Source: Evansella tamaricis
GTDB lineage: Bacteria; Bacillota; Bacilli; Bacillales; Salisediminibacteriaceae
Reading direction: 5' to 3'
DNA: 36,291 bases
Assembly: GCF_019042215.1 (NCBI RefSeq)
Contig: NZ_JAHQCS010000144.1
Location: 1 to 36,291 of the forward strand
The translations under genes were made by a program, and so were the position numbers. The first letter of the stretch is position 1; every line of letters begins with the position of its first letter. The notes beneath the pieces are model-generated. The model was given only the letters and a program-made list of their open reading frames with translations, had not been told where the DNA came from and did not search any database. Below, one piece after another: positions 6,711-14,326 of the stretch.

Positions 6711-7310
6711 TTAGATTAAATTACTACTTAATTTCTTCTCATAACAAATGCATTCATGTACACGATTAAACTTCTCTTTTATTAAGTCTTTGTCTTTACC
6801 TAAATAATGAGCGAATGCTTGTATTGGTACCAAATCATGTGCAGAGCTGGTTAACGTACCTTTGAATTCATCACCAGTTTCAATAAATACATGTAAATAA
6901 GAATCTTCCTTAGAAAAACCATTTTTTTCATACCATTTATTTACCCAAATATCATCCCTGGTCCATGCCTCTAAGCGATTCAGTCCTACGTCCGTAGCTA
7001 TTTTCTCAGCTTCTGTCAAAAGAAGATTACCTATCCCTTTTCTTTGGTAATCTGGGTGAACTGCAATATGCCATATCATTCCACCAAGACCGTCTCCTCT
7101 TGAACAAACAGTCCGTTCTTTAACCTCATATTCAACATCAATCAAACCTACTACTTGACCATCTACAACTGCAACTAACTCAATTGAAGGGTTTTTGAAC
7201 TTCTCTTTTTCTCTTATCACATTATCAAAATATGCTGTATCCAAAAATGATAGTAACCTGCATCGTACCCATCCAATTTCATCTTGTGAATTATATTGTC
7301 TAATTTCCAT
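6711..7310 (-). CDS. GNAT family N-acetyltransferase
   Basis: 199 aa Gcn5-related acetyltransferase that would transfer acetyl from acetyl-CoA to an unknown amine. The acetyl-CoA loop is seen in HPDYQRKGIGNLLLTEAEKIA (about residues 93-113), followed by the EAWTRDD strand and the WYEKNGF motif. The ATG has AAAGGAGA close upstream. Its stop codon lies five bases from the truncated recombinase, marking a deletion junction. Upstream lie a promoter, a 17-codon ORF and a hairpin with a U-rich tail, an arrangement typical of inducible resistance genes, so an antibiotic or toxin substrate is possible but unproven. Confidence 0.88.
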   Translation of the reverse strand: MEIRQYNSQDEIGWVRCRLLSFLDTAYFDNVIREKEKFKNPSIELVAVVDGQVVGLIDVEYEVKERTVCSRGDGLGGMIWHIAVHPDYQRKGIGNLLLTEAEKIATDVGLNRLEAWTRDDIWVNKWYEKNGFSKEDSYLHVFIETGDEFKGTLTSSAHDLVPIQAFAHYLGKDKDLIKEKFNRVHECICYEKKLSSNLI

Positions 7311-7374
7311 TATATTAATCTCCTTTTATATAAGAATCAGTTATTCGTGTTAGGAATGGATTATTAATAAATAA

Positions 7375-7400
7375 AGACCTTCGTAACTAAACGAAGGTCT
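7375..7400 (-). terminator. Hairpin with U-rich tail upstream of GNAT (possible attenuator)
   Basis: The arms AGACCTTCGT and ACGAAGGTCT form a perfect 10-bp stem with a six-base loop. On the minus strand it is followed by TTTATTTATT. It lies between the 17-codon ORF and the GNAT gene. Confidence 0.6.
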
Positions 7401-7438
7401 CACTCATTTGAAAAGAACACTTTTCGTAAATATAAAAT

Positions 7439-7492
7439 TCACCTATTTTTCGAGGGGAAAGAACCTTCATTATAGTTTTTAAATTTTGTCAT
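7439..7492 (-). CDS. Possible 17-aa leader peptide
   Basis: The short ORF encodes MTKFKNYNEGSFPSKNR. AGGAGGGG lies six bases before the ATG and a promoter-like sequence lies about 45 bases further upstream. It is followed by the hairpin at 7375-7400 and then the GNAT gene. Its codons GAA GGT contain GAAGGT, complementary to ACCTTC in the first arm of the hairpin, so ribosome position could decide whether that hairpin forms. An alternative is the surviving start of a decayed gene; the first residues vaguely resemble IS1182-type transposase N-termini. Confidence 0.4.
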   Translation of the reverse strand: MTKFKNYNEGSFPSKNR

Positions 7493-7534
7493 ACGAATCC
7501 CCTCCTCACTACCATTAATTTCCTAACAAAAATA

Positions 7535-7563
7535 ATTATAGCAATTTTCAGTGAATTATACAA
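7535..7563 (-). promoter_or_regulatory. Sigma-A-type promoter for leader ORF/GNAT
   Basis: On the minus strand TTGTAT (7558-7563) and TATAAT (7535-7540) are separated by exactly 17 bases. It reads toward the 17-codon ORF and the GNAT gene. Confidence 0.6.
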
Positions 7564-7568
7564 TACTG

Positions 7569-7721
7569 TTAATTCATTATGTGTCTTTTATATGTCTTAT
7601 GTATCTCTTTATGGAGAATACGAAGGTTGTTAAAGTTGTCATCTCCTCCAAGATGTACAGGGGTGTAGTGGTGACAGTTCACCTCAATAGCGGTTAGAAA
7701 CATTCCTGAAATTTCACATTC
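7569..7721 (-). pseudogene. Group II intron maturase fragment (HNH domain)
   Basis: 51 codons in one frame read CEISGMFLTAIEVNCHHY, then TPVHLGGDDNFNNLRILHKE and IHKTYKRHIMN to a stop codon. This is the C-terminal HNH endonuclease segment of a group II intron-encoded reverse transcriptase/maturase (leading Cys, CHHY, GG, NNL, LHK). Reverse transcriptase and maturase domains are missing and no intron domain V hairpin is evident, so it is a relic. Confidence 0.8.
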
Positions 7722-7868
7722 ACCTCATGGCGCACGGAGAAGAATTGACGAGGTAGTCTGAAATTTGCTGTATAGATATCCATTTTAATTAATCTTTTAC
7801 TAACAATGAATTTTTTCTATTTGCAGCTATACGTGGATTTACTAGCTATTTTGATCAAACTTTATTTT
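7722..7868. other. Gap with no gene beside mobile-element debris
   Basis: The whole interval 7311-7868 lacks a full-length gene. Apart from the leader ORF, hairpin, promoter and maturase fragment listed separately, I see nothing recognisable here. Confidence 0.6.
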
Positions 7869-9173
7869 CTACACGTTGCTCTTCTTCGAAGTTTCCGGAA
7901 ATTCCAGCACACTGCTTGGTTGGTGTTTCCATAATATCCTTTGAAACATTATCCCAATAGCACCTAATAGCACATTCGTGATTCCTATAGTTATAAAAAT
8001 GATGCTCGGCCCTATACTTTCAACAAGTATCCCTCCAAATAATGGTCCAATTACTACACAAAAACTTGCTATGGAATTACTTATTCCTGATACACGCCCG
8101 ATATTATTTTTAACCGTGTGCCTTTGCATAATATATTGAAAACCCACAGTATATAAACCTACACCAACTCCGAGGATAATCCCATATATTATTACAATCC
8201 AGCTTGAAAATCCGACTTGTAATAACCCCATCCCACCATAGCCTACACCAAGACAAATTAAACTGCCCCCCATTAACCATCCATACCCGTATAAAATTTC
8301 AAAGCGGTTTAAAATCATTATCATCAAAACTGCTCCGAACCCTGAAGCAGCTGCAAGCCAACCTATCATTTCTGGACGATTCGGGGCGATTTCCCGCAGC
8401 AATATAATTGCTTGAATATCGACCATACTCATCACAAGTAATGCCATAAAGAAAAAACCAAAACCAGCCAAAAGTATCCGACTCTGAAAAACTGATTTCC
8501 ATCCATCTTTCCAGGATTTCCAGAATCCCTCTTTTTTTTCAACATTAGCTTCATGCGACAGGTCTTCTGCAACAGCTTTATATTTTATGTTTTTCTGTAC
8601 TATAATACTCAAAAGGATAAGAGTTGAAAGGAAGAAAGCAATTGCATTAATAAGTATACATAATTGAGGTGAAAATGCACTGGCCAAAATTCCACCAACA
8701 AACGGTGCGATAATTTTAGAAATTTGCATAACTATCCCGTTAAGAGAAATTGCTTTTAAGATTTGTACCTCCGATACAACTTCCTTTATCAGCCCTTGTT
8801 GAGCAGGAAAATGAACCACATTTACTATTGATCGAAGAGTGATAATTAATAAAGCAATCCATGGACTTGCTATTAATAATAGAAATAAAGTAAGTACAGC
8901 GGTAAGTAAATCTGAATACATCATTATCTTTACTTTATTTACTCTATCGGTTAAGACACCAGAAAACTGACTTAGCAAAGCTTGAGGTAATGCCATAGCT
9001 ACAGGTATCAACGCAATCAATACGGGATCAACTTTCCAAATATACCCAAATAAAATCATAAGAGCAATCGTATCAAAATAATTCCCCATCATCGATACCG
9101 TATAAGAGGCAAACAATCTCATAAAGATTCCATTTTTCCAAATTGAAGGTTGTTTTGCAGTGATTTCAGTCAT
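7869..9173 (-). CDS. MFS transporter (drug/siderophore exporter type)
   Basis: 434 aa, about 12 membrane segments, typical of the MFS_3/EntS-like exporter group. The loop after the second segment, GVLTDRVNKVKIMMYSD, matches MFS motif A. A central cytoplasmic loop (residues about 200-230, rich in Lys and Glu) separates the halves. The ATG is preceded by GGGGGA. Upstream on the same strand is a winged-helix regulator (9428-10585), a pairing that suggests regulated efflux of a toxic compound; the substrate is unknown. An 11-bp palindrome near its promoter could be an operator. Confidence 0.88.
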   Translation of the reverse strand: MTEITAKQPSIWKNGIFMRLFASYTVSMMGNYFDTIALMILFGYIWKVDPVLIALIPVAMALPQALLSQFSGVLTDRVNKVKIMMYSDLLTAVLTLFLLLIASPWIALLIITLRSIVNVVHFPAQQGLIKEVVSEVQILKAISLNGIVMQISKIIAPFVGGILASAFSPQLCILINAIAFFLSTLILLSIIVQKNIKYKAVAEDLSHEANVEKKEGFWKSWKDGWKSVFQSRILLAGFGFFFMALLVMSMVDIQAIILLREIAPNRPEMIGWLAAASGFGAVLMIMILNRFEILYGYGWLMGGSLICLGVGYGGMGLLQVGFSSWIVIIYGIILGVGVGLYTVGFQYIMQRHTVKNNIGRVSGISNSIASFCVVIGPLFGGILVESIGPSIIFITIGITNVLLGAIGIMFQRILWKHQPSSVLEFPETSKKSNV

Positions 9174-9234
9174 TTTTCAATTCCCCCATATGAATAGGTA
9201 GTAAAAGTCCTTTTTATGACTTTATTTAACTATA

Positions 9235-9257
9235 ATTATAGGGGTGCTATGTCATAG
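9235..9257 (-). promoter_or_regulatory. Promoter region with palindromic operator candidate
   Basis: A minus-strand TATAAT (9235-9240) lies about 60 bases before the MFS start. Immediately upstream is the perfect palindrome CTATGTCATAG (9247-9257), placed where a repressor or activator would act. No good -35 box is evident, which is consistent with activator dependence. This is inference from position only. Confidence 0.35.
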
Positions 9258-9427
9258 GAGTATCAGAGGGAGAAATTTGTTTATTTTTTTATTATCAACG
9301 AACCGCTAATGAGTAGACTTATTCCTGAGTAGCAATTAAGTTATTTATCGTGTGTCGACAGACAACGTAAATCGCGCCTCCTAAAGAAGCGATTTCATTA
9401 AAAACAAGGATACATATTGTTGTTAAT

Positions 9428-10585
9428 TTAACTCTCTCCCCCCACTTGTTCCTCCAGGATTATTTTTATACTTTTAATAAGTGTTGTAAATTGATACTCT
9501 TTATTCAGTGATTTCCATTTTTCGTAAATATCCTGGTGAGTAAGATCGTCCTTAACATCTTCCGCAAGTAAAAACATACAAATATCTATAGCAGTAAATA
9601 TATGAGATTTGTACTTTGTTTTTTTTATTGTTTCAAATCCCTTTTCAATATCTGCACGGCCATCTTTCTCCCGTCCACTCTGGATACCAAATAGACCTTT
9701 TATTACTGTATAAATCCCTAACTCACGCTGATAGGGTTTTTCAGAAAAAAACATATCTAGCTTGACGATTATATCTTGAACCTTTTTGTTTTCCCTTAAA
9801 CACATAGCTTTAATTAAACTAATTATTAAATAAGAAGGATAAAGATCATTACTTTGTTCAGTTATCTCGGGGGAGTTCTTTTCAATTTTTGTCATTTGTT
9901 CCTTAGCAAGTGCGAACTCTCTAGAAAATACATAAGCATAGAGCAACGTAATGTTTTCAACTTCATATATAACATGATCAGGAAAAAGTTTCTTTTCCAA
10001 CCCATTTTTAATATAAACGATCGTTTGGCGATAGTCTTTTGAGATAACCGAAAATAAATATATAAGAAATAATAATTTGCTAGACATTTGGTGTTTATAA
10101 TCTTGAACAAACCACCAAAAATCACCTTTCATAAAATAAATTAACGGATTATAATCTACCGGCATATTAATATTTAAAGCTTTTTGGTTAACCAACGCAT
10201 TTATTGCTTCTCCCGATCCATAAAGATTATACTTATTAAAAAGTTTCTCTATTAAAATATGGAATTCTTTATCATAGGCTACCGGAGCTGTTTCTACCCG
10301 TATTTCCTTTTTGGAAAGTTGATAACCAAATCCCTTAACTGTATCTATTGAAATAAGGTTATCCCAATCCTTTAACTTCTTTCTTAGCCGGTATATGTGG
10401 TCATCAATAGTTCGATCAGAAGGCGTTTCCAATTTCCAAACTTCATCTAATAAGTGGGATCGCGTGAAAGGTTGGTTTGCATTTTCAAAAAGATACTTTA
10501 ACAAGTAATATTCTTTTCTCAAAAGATAAACTATCTCACCATTATAATCAACACAGTAATCTTTTAAGATGAAATGTAAGGACAT
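9428..10585 (-). CDS. OmpR-type winged-helix transcriptional regulator with long helical C-terminus
   Basis: 385 aa. Residues about 1-95 are an OmpR/PhoB-type winged helix: RKEYYLLKYLFENA, then the recognition helix SDRTIDDHIYRLRKKL and the wing IDTVKGFGYQLS. There is no receiver domain. The remaining 290 residues are helical and may form TPR-like repeats, as in regulators that sense a ligand or protein through a C-terminal scaffold. It precedes the MFS gene on the same strand by 254 bases and is a likely regulator of it. The ATG lies before a 534-base gap. Confidence 0.85.
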   Translation of the reverse strand: MSLHFILKDYCVDYNGEIVYLLRKEYYLLKYLFENANQPFTRSHLLDEVWKLETPSDRTIDDHIYRLRKKLKDWDNLISIDTVKGFGYQLSKKEIRVETAPVAYDKEFHILIEKLFNKYNLYGSGEAINALVNQKALNINMPVDYNPLIYFMKGDFWWFVQDYKHQMSSKLLFLIYLFSVISKDYRQTIVYIKNGLEKKLFPDHVIYEVENITLLYAYVFSREFALAKEQMTKIEKNSPEITEQSNDLYPSYLIISLIKAMCLRENKKVQDIIVKLDMFFSEKPYQRELGIYTVIKGLFGIQSGREKDGRADIEKGFETIKKTKYKSHIFTAIDICMFLLAEDVKDDLTHQDIYEKWKSLNKEYQFTTLIKSIKIILEEQVGGES

Positions 10586-11119
10586 TCAGCACCACCCTTT
10601 TTCAATGTATTGTGTAATCTGATGCCTCAATATTGTCATATATTTCACAAATTAACAACCTGCACTCTCAGCTCTCTGAAAGGTATATAGCAGTCCGTAA
10701 AAAAATATTCATCTAATAGGTTAAAAGCCCTAACTACAAATTCTCTTTCCGCTTTTCCGAAAAGATTTTCCTATATCTTATATCAATTCATTCGTAACAT
10801 CAGCGTTTTTCCAATCTAATAGATATTGATACCTGTATTATGAATTAAGGATGGAAATATTTATTTTGACCTACTTTAATAGTGGTGTGGACCACTTTCA
10901 TTTCATGTATATTTAACCATAAAACACATATATAGCAATAAAAAATCACATGTGATTTCTGCTTTTGAAATCGCATGTGATTTTGCTTGTGATTGGCTTG
11001 TTTAAACCTTTGAAGTAAACCCGTTAGAATGCTCATCTTCCCTTTTTTATCCTATTCGCTTCAAATCTAATTTTACTTAAGAATATATTTGTCCTATTGA
11101 AGAAACGGGATCTTAGTTT
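10586..11119. other. 534-base gap without a convincing gene
   Basis: It contains the strong inverted repeat at 10942-10984, a small hairpin AGTGGT/ACCACT at 10881-10896, and degenerate array-repeat half-sites (CCCGTTAGAATGCTC near 11020 and CTATTGAAGAAACGGG near 11093). A 63-codon reading over the inverted repeat lacks a ribosome binding site. Confidence 0.6.
10942..10984. terminator. Strong inverted repeat, possible bidirectional terminator
   Basis: The arms AAAATCACATGTGATTTC and GAAATCGCATGTGATTTT match at 17 of 18 positions with a seven-base loop. The stem is AT-rich and ends in A/T runs. It lies between DinB and the winged-helix regulator gene, both on the minus strand, so its role could also be as a protein-binding or REP-like element. 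Confidence 0.5.
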
Positions 11120-11596
11120 TTAATAAGAATAAATGGATTTGAATTGCCTGCCAATAAAATTAGCTGATACGGGGGGAAGTTCTAATTCCCTTGACCAAAT
11201 AGAGAGTTGACCAATGTGATGTATCTCATGAGCGATGATATGATGTAATATTTCATCAACAGTATAATTATCTTCATCCCAAGAGACACTCACAACTTTA
11301 TCTTTTGGTTCATCTCCATTTCTTTTGAGAAATTCTACTATTTCATTTCGGAAGCTATCTGAAAGGGATTTAACCTTCTCAGGCGTATTGTAATCTGCAA
11401 ATTCAACTACTACGTCTTTTTTGCCTTGAATACCACGAATCCAACTATATTCCACATCAATAATGTGGAAAAGGGTAGATAAGATACTTCCTGCTCCCCC
11501 AGTTCTACTTTTTAACAACTCTTCATTCGATAGTTGATTACACCATTCCAACCATTCTTCTCTTACTTTCCAGTTATATTCAAAAAACTTTTCCAA
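11120..11596 (-). CDS. DinB family protein
   Basis: 158 aa four-helix-bundle protein of the DinB/YfiT group, whose members bind a divalent metal through three His residues; many act as thiol transferases. The likely ligands are H44 (LFHIIDVE), H123 and H127 (AHEIHHIGQ). Length is typical. It is a monocistronic minus-strand gene with degenerate array-like repeats downstream. The substrate cannot be told. Family assignment is firm. Confidence 0.9.
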   Translation of the reverse strand: MEKFFEYNWKVREEWLEWCNQLSNEELLKSRTGGAGSILSTLFHIIDVEYSWIRGIQGKKDVVVEFADYNTPEKVKSLSDSFRNEIVEFLKRNGDEPKDKVVSVSWDEDNYTVDEILHHIIAHEIHHIGQLSIWSRELELPPVSANFIGRQFKSIYSY

Positions 11597-11732
11597 ATTA
11601 ATGCTCCTACCATATTATTGTCTTATATCAAAGGAATCTCCGATAACTTTCCGTTCACTTCATACAACAAAAACATCTATGTGAAATGCCTTATTCAACA
11701 ATTATTCTAGGCACTGGTTTCTTTAAAGAGGT

Positions 11733-12248
11733 TCATTCAGCAATAAGTTCTACTTTTGGCGTTTTACCGTAATGGTTTTCTACACCAAAGATTTCAACGT
11801 ATACAACTTCTGATACTTCATCTTGGTCAACCTCTACTATAATCGTTCTTGGCGTTAGATCATCTGTACAATCCCCTCTTTTGGATTGCTCATCTAAATG
11901 GACGATCATAGTTGTTTTATCTGCATTTAGCTCTACTGCTTTAAATTGGAACGGGCACGATCCAGATTCCGTTAACCCTAAGAAAAATGTAACTTTACTA
12001 GTCCAATCTATTTCTTTTGGATTATCTTGTAGCCCAAACTCATTCCAAGTCGTATTAAATTCATCTTGATTGTTAACTTTTTTAACCATTACCCTTTCAT
12101 CTGATTGTTCATAAAAATCGTCAGGAACTGTTTTTACACTTTCTATTACGTCACTCGATATAATAAGTGCCTTATCTCCTTCTGTACTATTACATCCAAC
12201 CAATAGGACTACTAAAAACAGAATCATTATAAATGATTTCCACCTCAC
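11733..12248 (-). CDS. Putative lipoprotein (171 aa)
   Basis: The N-terminal signal ends in the lipobox LLVGC, predicting lipidation at Cys19. The mature domain, about 150 residues, is beta-rich with three further Cys-containing spots (GSCPFQF, RGDCTDD) that could form a disulphide outside the cell. Start is GTG with AGGGGGGATT upstream. No known domain is recognised with confidence. It is monocistronic. Confidence 0.75.
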   Translation of the reverse strand: MRWKSFIMILFLVVLLVGCNSTEGDKALIISSDVIESVKTVPDDFYEQSDERVMVKKVNNQDEFNTTWNEFGLQDNPKEIDWTSKVTFFLGLTESGSCPFQFKAVELNADKTTMIVHLDEQSKRGDCTDDLTPRTIIVEVDQDEVSEVVYVEIFGVENHYGKTPKVELIAE

Positions 12249-12273
12249 TATAATCCCCCCTTTAATGGCAATA

Positions 12274-12296
12274 CGCTCCCGTTTCCACCTTAGTGC
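12274..12296. repeat. Possible degenerate array repeat
   Basis: CGCTCCCGTTTCCACC followed by TTAGTGC resembles the array core but lacks a clear opposite arm. It is included as a weak member of the family. Confidence 0.35.
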
Positions 12297-12352
12297 AAAA
12301 GCTGTTTTGTGCTATAGCCTCGTCTTAAAGGAAACTGTGGACCGACACTGTC

Positions 12353-12844
12353 TCATTTCGATAAAAAGCTTTTTGGCATCAAAACTGCTACGACTTCACC
12401 TTTTGCACAAAGGACATCTTCTGCGAAAACTTCCACGTCCACCTTCCATTTCTTTGGATGGATTTCTTCCAGTGTCCCCACTGCCCTCAAAGGGACACCA
12501 TGTGGAGTTGGCTTGAGGAACTCCGTTTTCAAGGAAGCCGTTACAAACTTTGGAGCATCGGTTCCATCTCCAATCCTATTGCCATTTTTTTCGTGCAAGG
12601 CAAGGGCTGCTGAACCTGTCCCATGACAATCAATCAGCGATGCTATTAAACCGCCATAAACAAATCCTGGAATCGCCGTGTGCTCCGGCCGTGGTGTATA
12701 GACGGTAATGGTTTGCTCTCCAGCCCAGCCCGTCCGAAATTGAAGGCCATCTTTATTCAATCTGCCGCATCCATAACACCACGCAAATTCGTCTGGATAC
12801 ACATCCTGTATCGCACTTTCTATCTTATCCACTTTGTTTATCAT
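12353..12844 (-). CDS. PaaI-like hotdog thioesterase
   Basis: 163 aa single-domain hotdog-fold protein of the PaaI/4HBT type, which hydrolyses acyl-CoA thioesters. The N-terminal CYGCGRLNKDGLQFR motif is typical of this branch. The active-site helix is in PGFVYGGLIASLIDCHGTG (about residues 59-77). Here the usual HGG is YGG, a common variation in this group. The ATG has GGATGGG upstream. It is transcribed divergently from the aldo/keto reductase with a 372-base gap. The substrate is unknown. Confidence 0.85.
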   Translation of the reverse strand: MINKVDKIESAIQDVYPDEFAWCYGCGRLNKDGLQFRTGWAGEQTITVYTPRPEHTAIPGFVYGGLIASLIDCHGTGSAALALHEKNGNRIGDGTDAPKFVTASLKTEFLKPTPHGVPLRAVGTLEEIHPKKWKVDVEVFAEDVLCAKGEVVAVLMPKSFLSK

Positions 12845-13216
12845 TCTGCATTCCCATCCTTTTTTGTGATTTATTTTCTTTTATATGATTCGAATGTTTA
12901 GTGGTTTCCCTATTACTAATTATTCGATGAAGACTGTCACAAACCTTTTTTCCTTCCATATAAACATCGTTAATCAAGGCGCTTTGGCCACGGTGACATT
13001 TTTGTGTACAGTGGCAAATGATGCATTGAACCTAATTACTTCGACCAAAAACACTGTCGTTTTTCTTCAATTTGCTCAAATGAGTTGTCCCCATTCAAGT
13101 GCGTCGTTCCAAACAGACAGGCTCGTTAATTATTGATATAATCATTCTTGGGAACAACTATTATAAGCAATACATAATTAATTTCACTTGATAAATTTTC
13201 TACAAAAGGAGCATGA
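12845..13216. other. 372-base divergent intergenic region
   Basis: No convincing gene. It must hold the promoters of the thioesterase and the aldo/keto reductase. Short stretches on the minus strand read like protein (GKKVCDSLHRIISN) but stops interrupt them, so a decayed gene is possible; I do not recognise it. Confidence 0.5.
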
Positions 13217-14143
13217 ATGATGAGAACAATAAAGCTCGGAACGAGTAGTTTAGAGGTACCTGTTGTAGCAGTAGGTTGTATGCGGATTAATTCCCTGGAT
13301 AAAAAGGCGGCGGAACATTTCGTACAAACAGCATTGGAAAACGGAGCAAACTTTTTTGACCATGCAGATCTTTATGGGGCCGGAGAATGTGAAGAGATCT
13401 TTGCCGAGGCCGTCCACATGAATGAAAGTGTCCGGGAAAAGCTTATTCTGCAATCGAAATGTGGGATTCGTCCAGATAAAGGGATGTTTGATTTCTCGAA
13501 GGAACATATTTTAGATTCTGTAGATAACATCTTAAAACGCTTGAAAACAGATTATCTCGATGTATTTCTTCTTCACCGGCCGGATACGTTGATGGAACCG
13601 GAGGAAGTGGCAGAAGCCTTCGATATTCTGGAAAGCTCAGGAAAAGTTCGGCATTTCGGTGTTTCCAACCAAAATCCAATGCAAATGGAGCTTTTGAAAA
13701 AGTATATGAAACAGCCGATTGTTGCCAACCAGCTTCAATTGAGCATTACGAATACAACGATGATCGATAGTGGCTTTAATGTGAACATGGAAAATGAAGC
13801 TGCAGTAAACCGTGATGGGAGTGTGCTCGATTATTGTCGGCTGAAGGATATTACGATCCAGCCTTGGTCACCTTTTCAGTATGGGTTTTTTGAAGGGGTA
13901 TTTCTTGGAAATGATAAGTTCCCGGAGTTAAATCAAAAGATTGATGAGATTGCTGCCAACTATGGGGTATCGAACACAACGATCGCCATCGCTTGGCTTT
14001 TACGCCACCCTGCCAATATGCAGCCGGTCATTGGAACGATGAACGAAGCCCGTTTAGCGGACTGCATCAAAGCTGGTGATATCCGCCTCACACGTGAAGA
14101 ATGGTACAGTATTTACCGTGCAGCGGGTAATATTTTGCCATAA
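13217..14143 (+). CDS. Aldo/keto reductase (YdhF type)
   Basis: 308 aa NAD(P)H-dependent oxidoreductase of the AKR superfamily, TIM barrel. The catalytic tetrad is visible as D48 and Y53 (FFDHADLYG), K81 (LILQSKCG) and H120 (VFLLHRP). The late WLLRHPANMQPVIGT segment binds the cofactor phosphate. AAAGGAG precedes two adjacent ATG codons (13217 and 13220); either may start the protein, and the second has the better spacing. It is monocistronic and followed by a good terminator. The physiological carbonyl substrate is unknown. Confidence 0.92.
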   Translation: MMRTIKLGTSSLEVPVVAVGCMRINSLDKKAAEHFVQTALENGANFFDHADLYGAGECEEIFAEAVHMNESVREKLILQSKCGIRPDKGMFDFSKEHILDSVDNILKRLKTDYLDVFLLHRPDTLMEPEEVAEAFDILESSGKVRHFGVSNQNPMQMELLKKYMKQPIVANQLQLSITNTTMIDSGFNVNMENEAAVNRDGSVLDYCRLKDITIQPWSPFQYGFFEGVFLGNDKFPELNQKIDEIAANYGVSNTTIAIAWLLRHPANMQPVIGTMNEARLADCIKAGDIRLTREEWYSIYRAAGNILP

Positions 14144-14176
14144 CATATTTGAATATTGGTCTGGATTTAACTTTTG

Positions 14177-14208
14177 CCTCCGTTGCATTTCTGTAACGGA
14201 GGTTTTTT
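14177..14208 (+). terminator. Intrinsic terminator of the aldo/keto reductase gene
   Basis: The stem CCTCCGTT / AACGGAGG with a ten-base loop is followed by TTTTTT on the plus strand, 34 bases after the stop codon. Confidence 0.9.
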
Positions 14209-14213
14209 CACAG

Positions 14214-14269
14214 AATTGTCAGGGACCTGGTCCCCGAATATTAGTTCGGGGACCAGGTCCCTGACAATT
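14214..14269. repeat. 25-bp perfect inverted repeat (REP-like palindrome)
   Basis: Two perfect 25-base arms surround the six-base loop TATTAG. Each arm contains GGGACCTGGTCCC or its complement, itself a palindrome. It lies between the converging aldo/keto reductase and GDSL genes, just past the reductase terminator. It resembles dispersed G/C-rich palindromes common in Bacillus genomes. No protein-coding role. Confidence 0.9.
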
Positions 14270-14326
14270 TCTTATTTAGTTGGGATTCTTCCACGTGTTC
14301 CTCAAAGGGTTCCTCTTTCGCTGACG

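Noticed and set aside
9370-9398. Hairpin AAATCGC / GCGATTT as a terminator for the winged-helix regulator
   Set aside because: The stem is only seven base pairs and no T-run follows on the minus strand.
10845-11036. 63-codon minus-strand reading
   Set aside because: It lies across the 10942-10984 inverted repeat, has no binding site and no family resemblance.
12885-13136. 83-codon plus-strand reading in the divergent gap
   Set aside because: No binding site; the interval must hold two promoters and no family is recognised.
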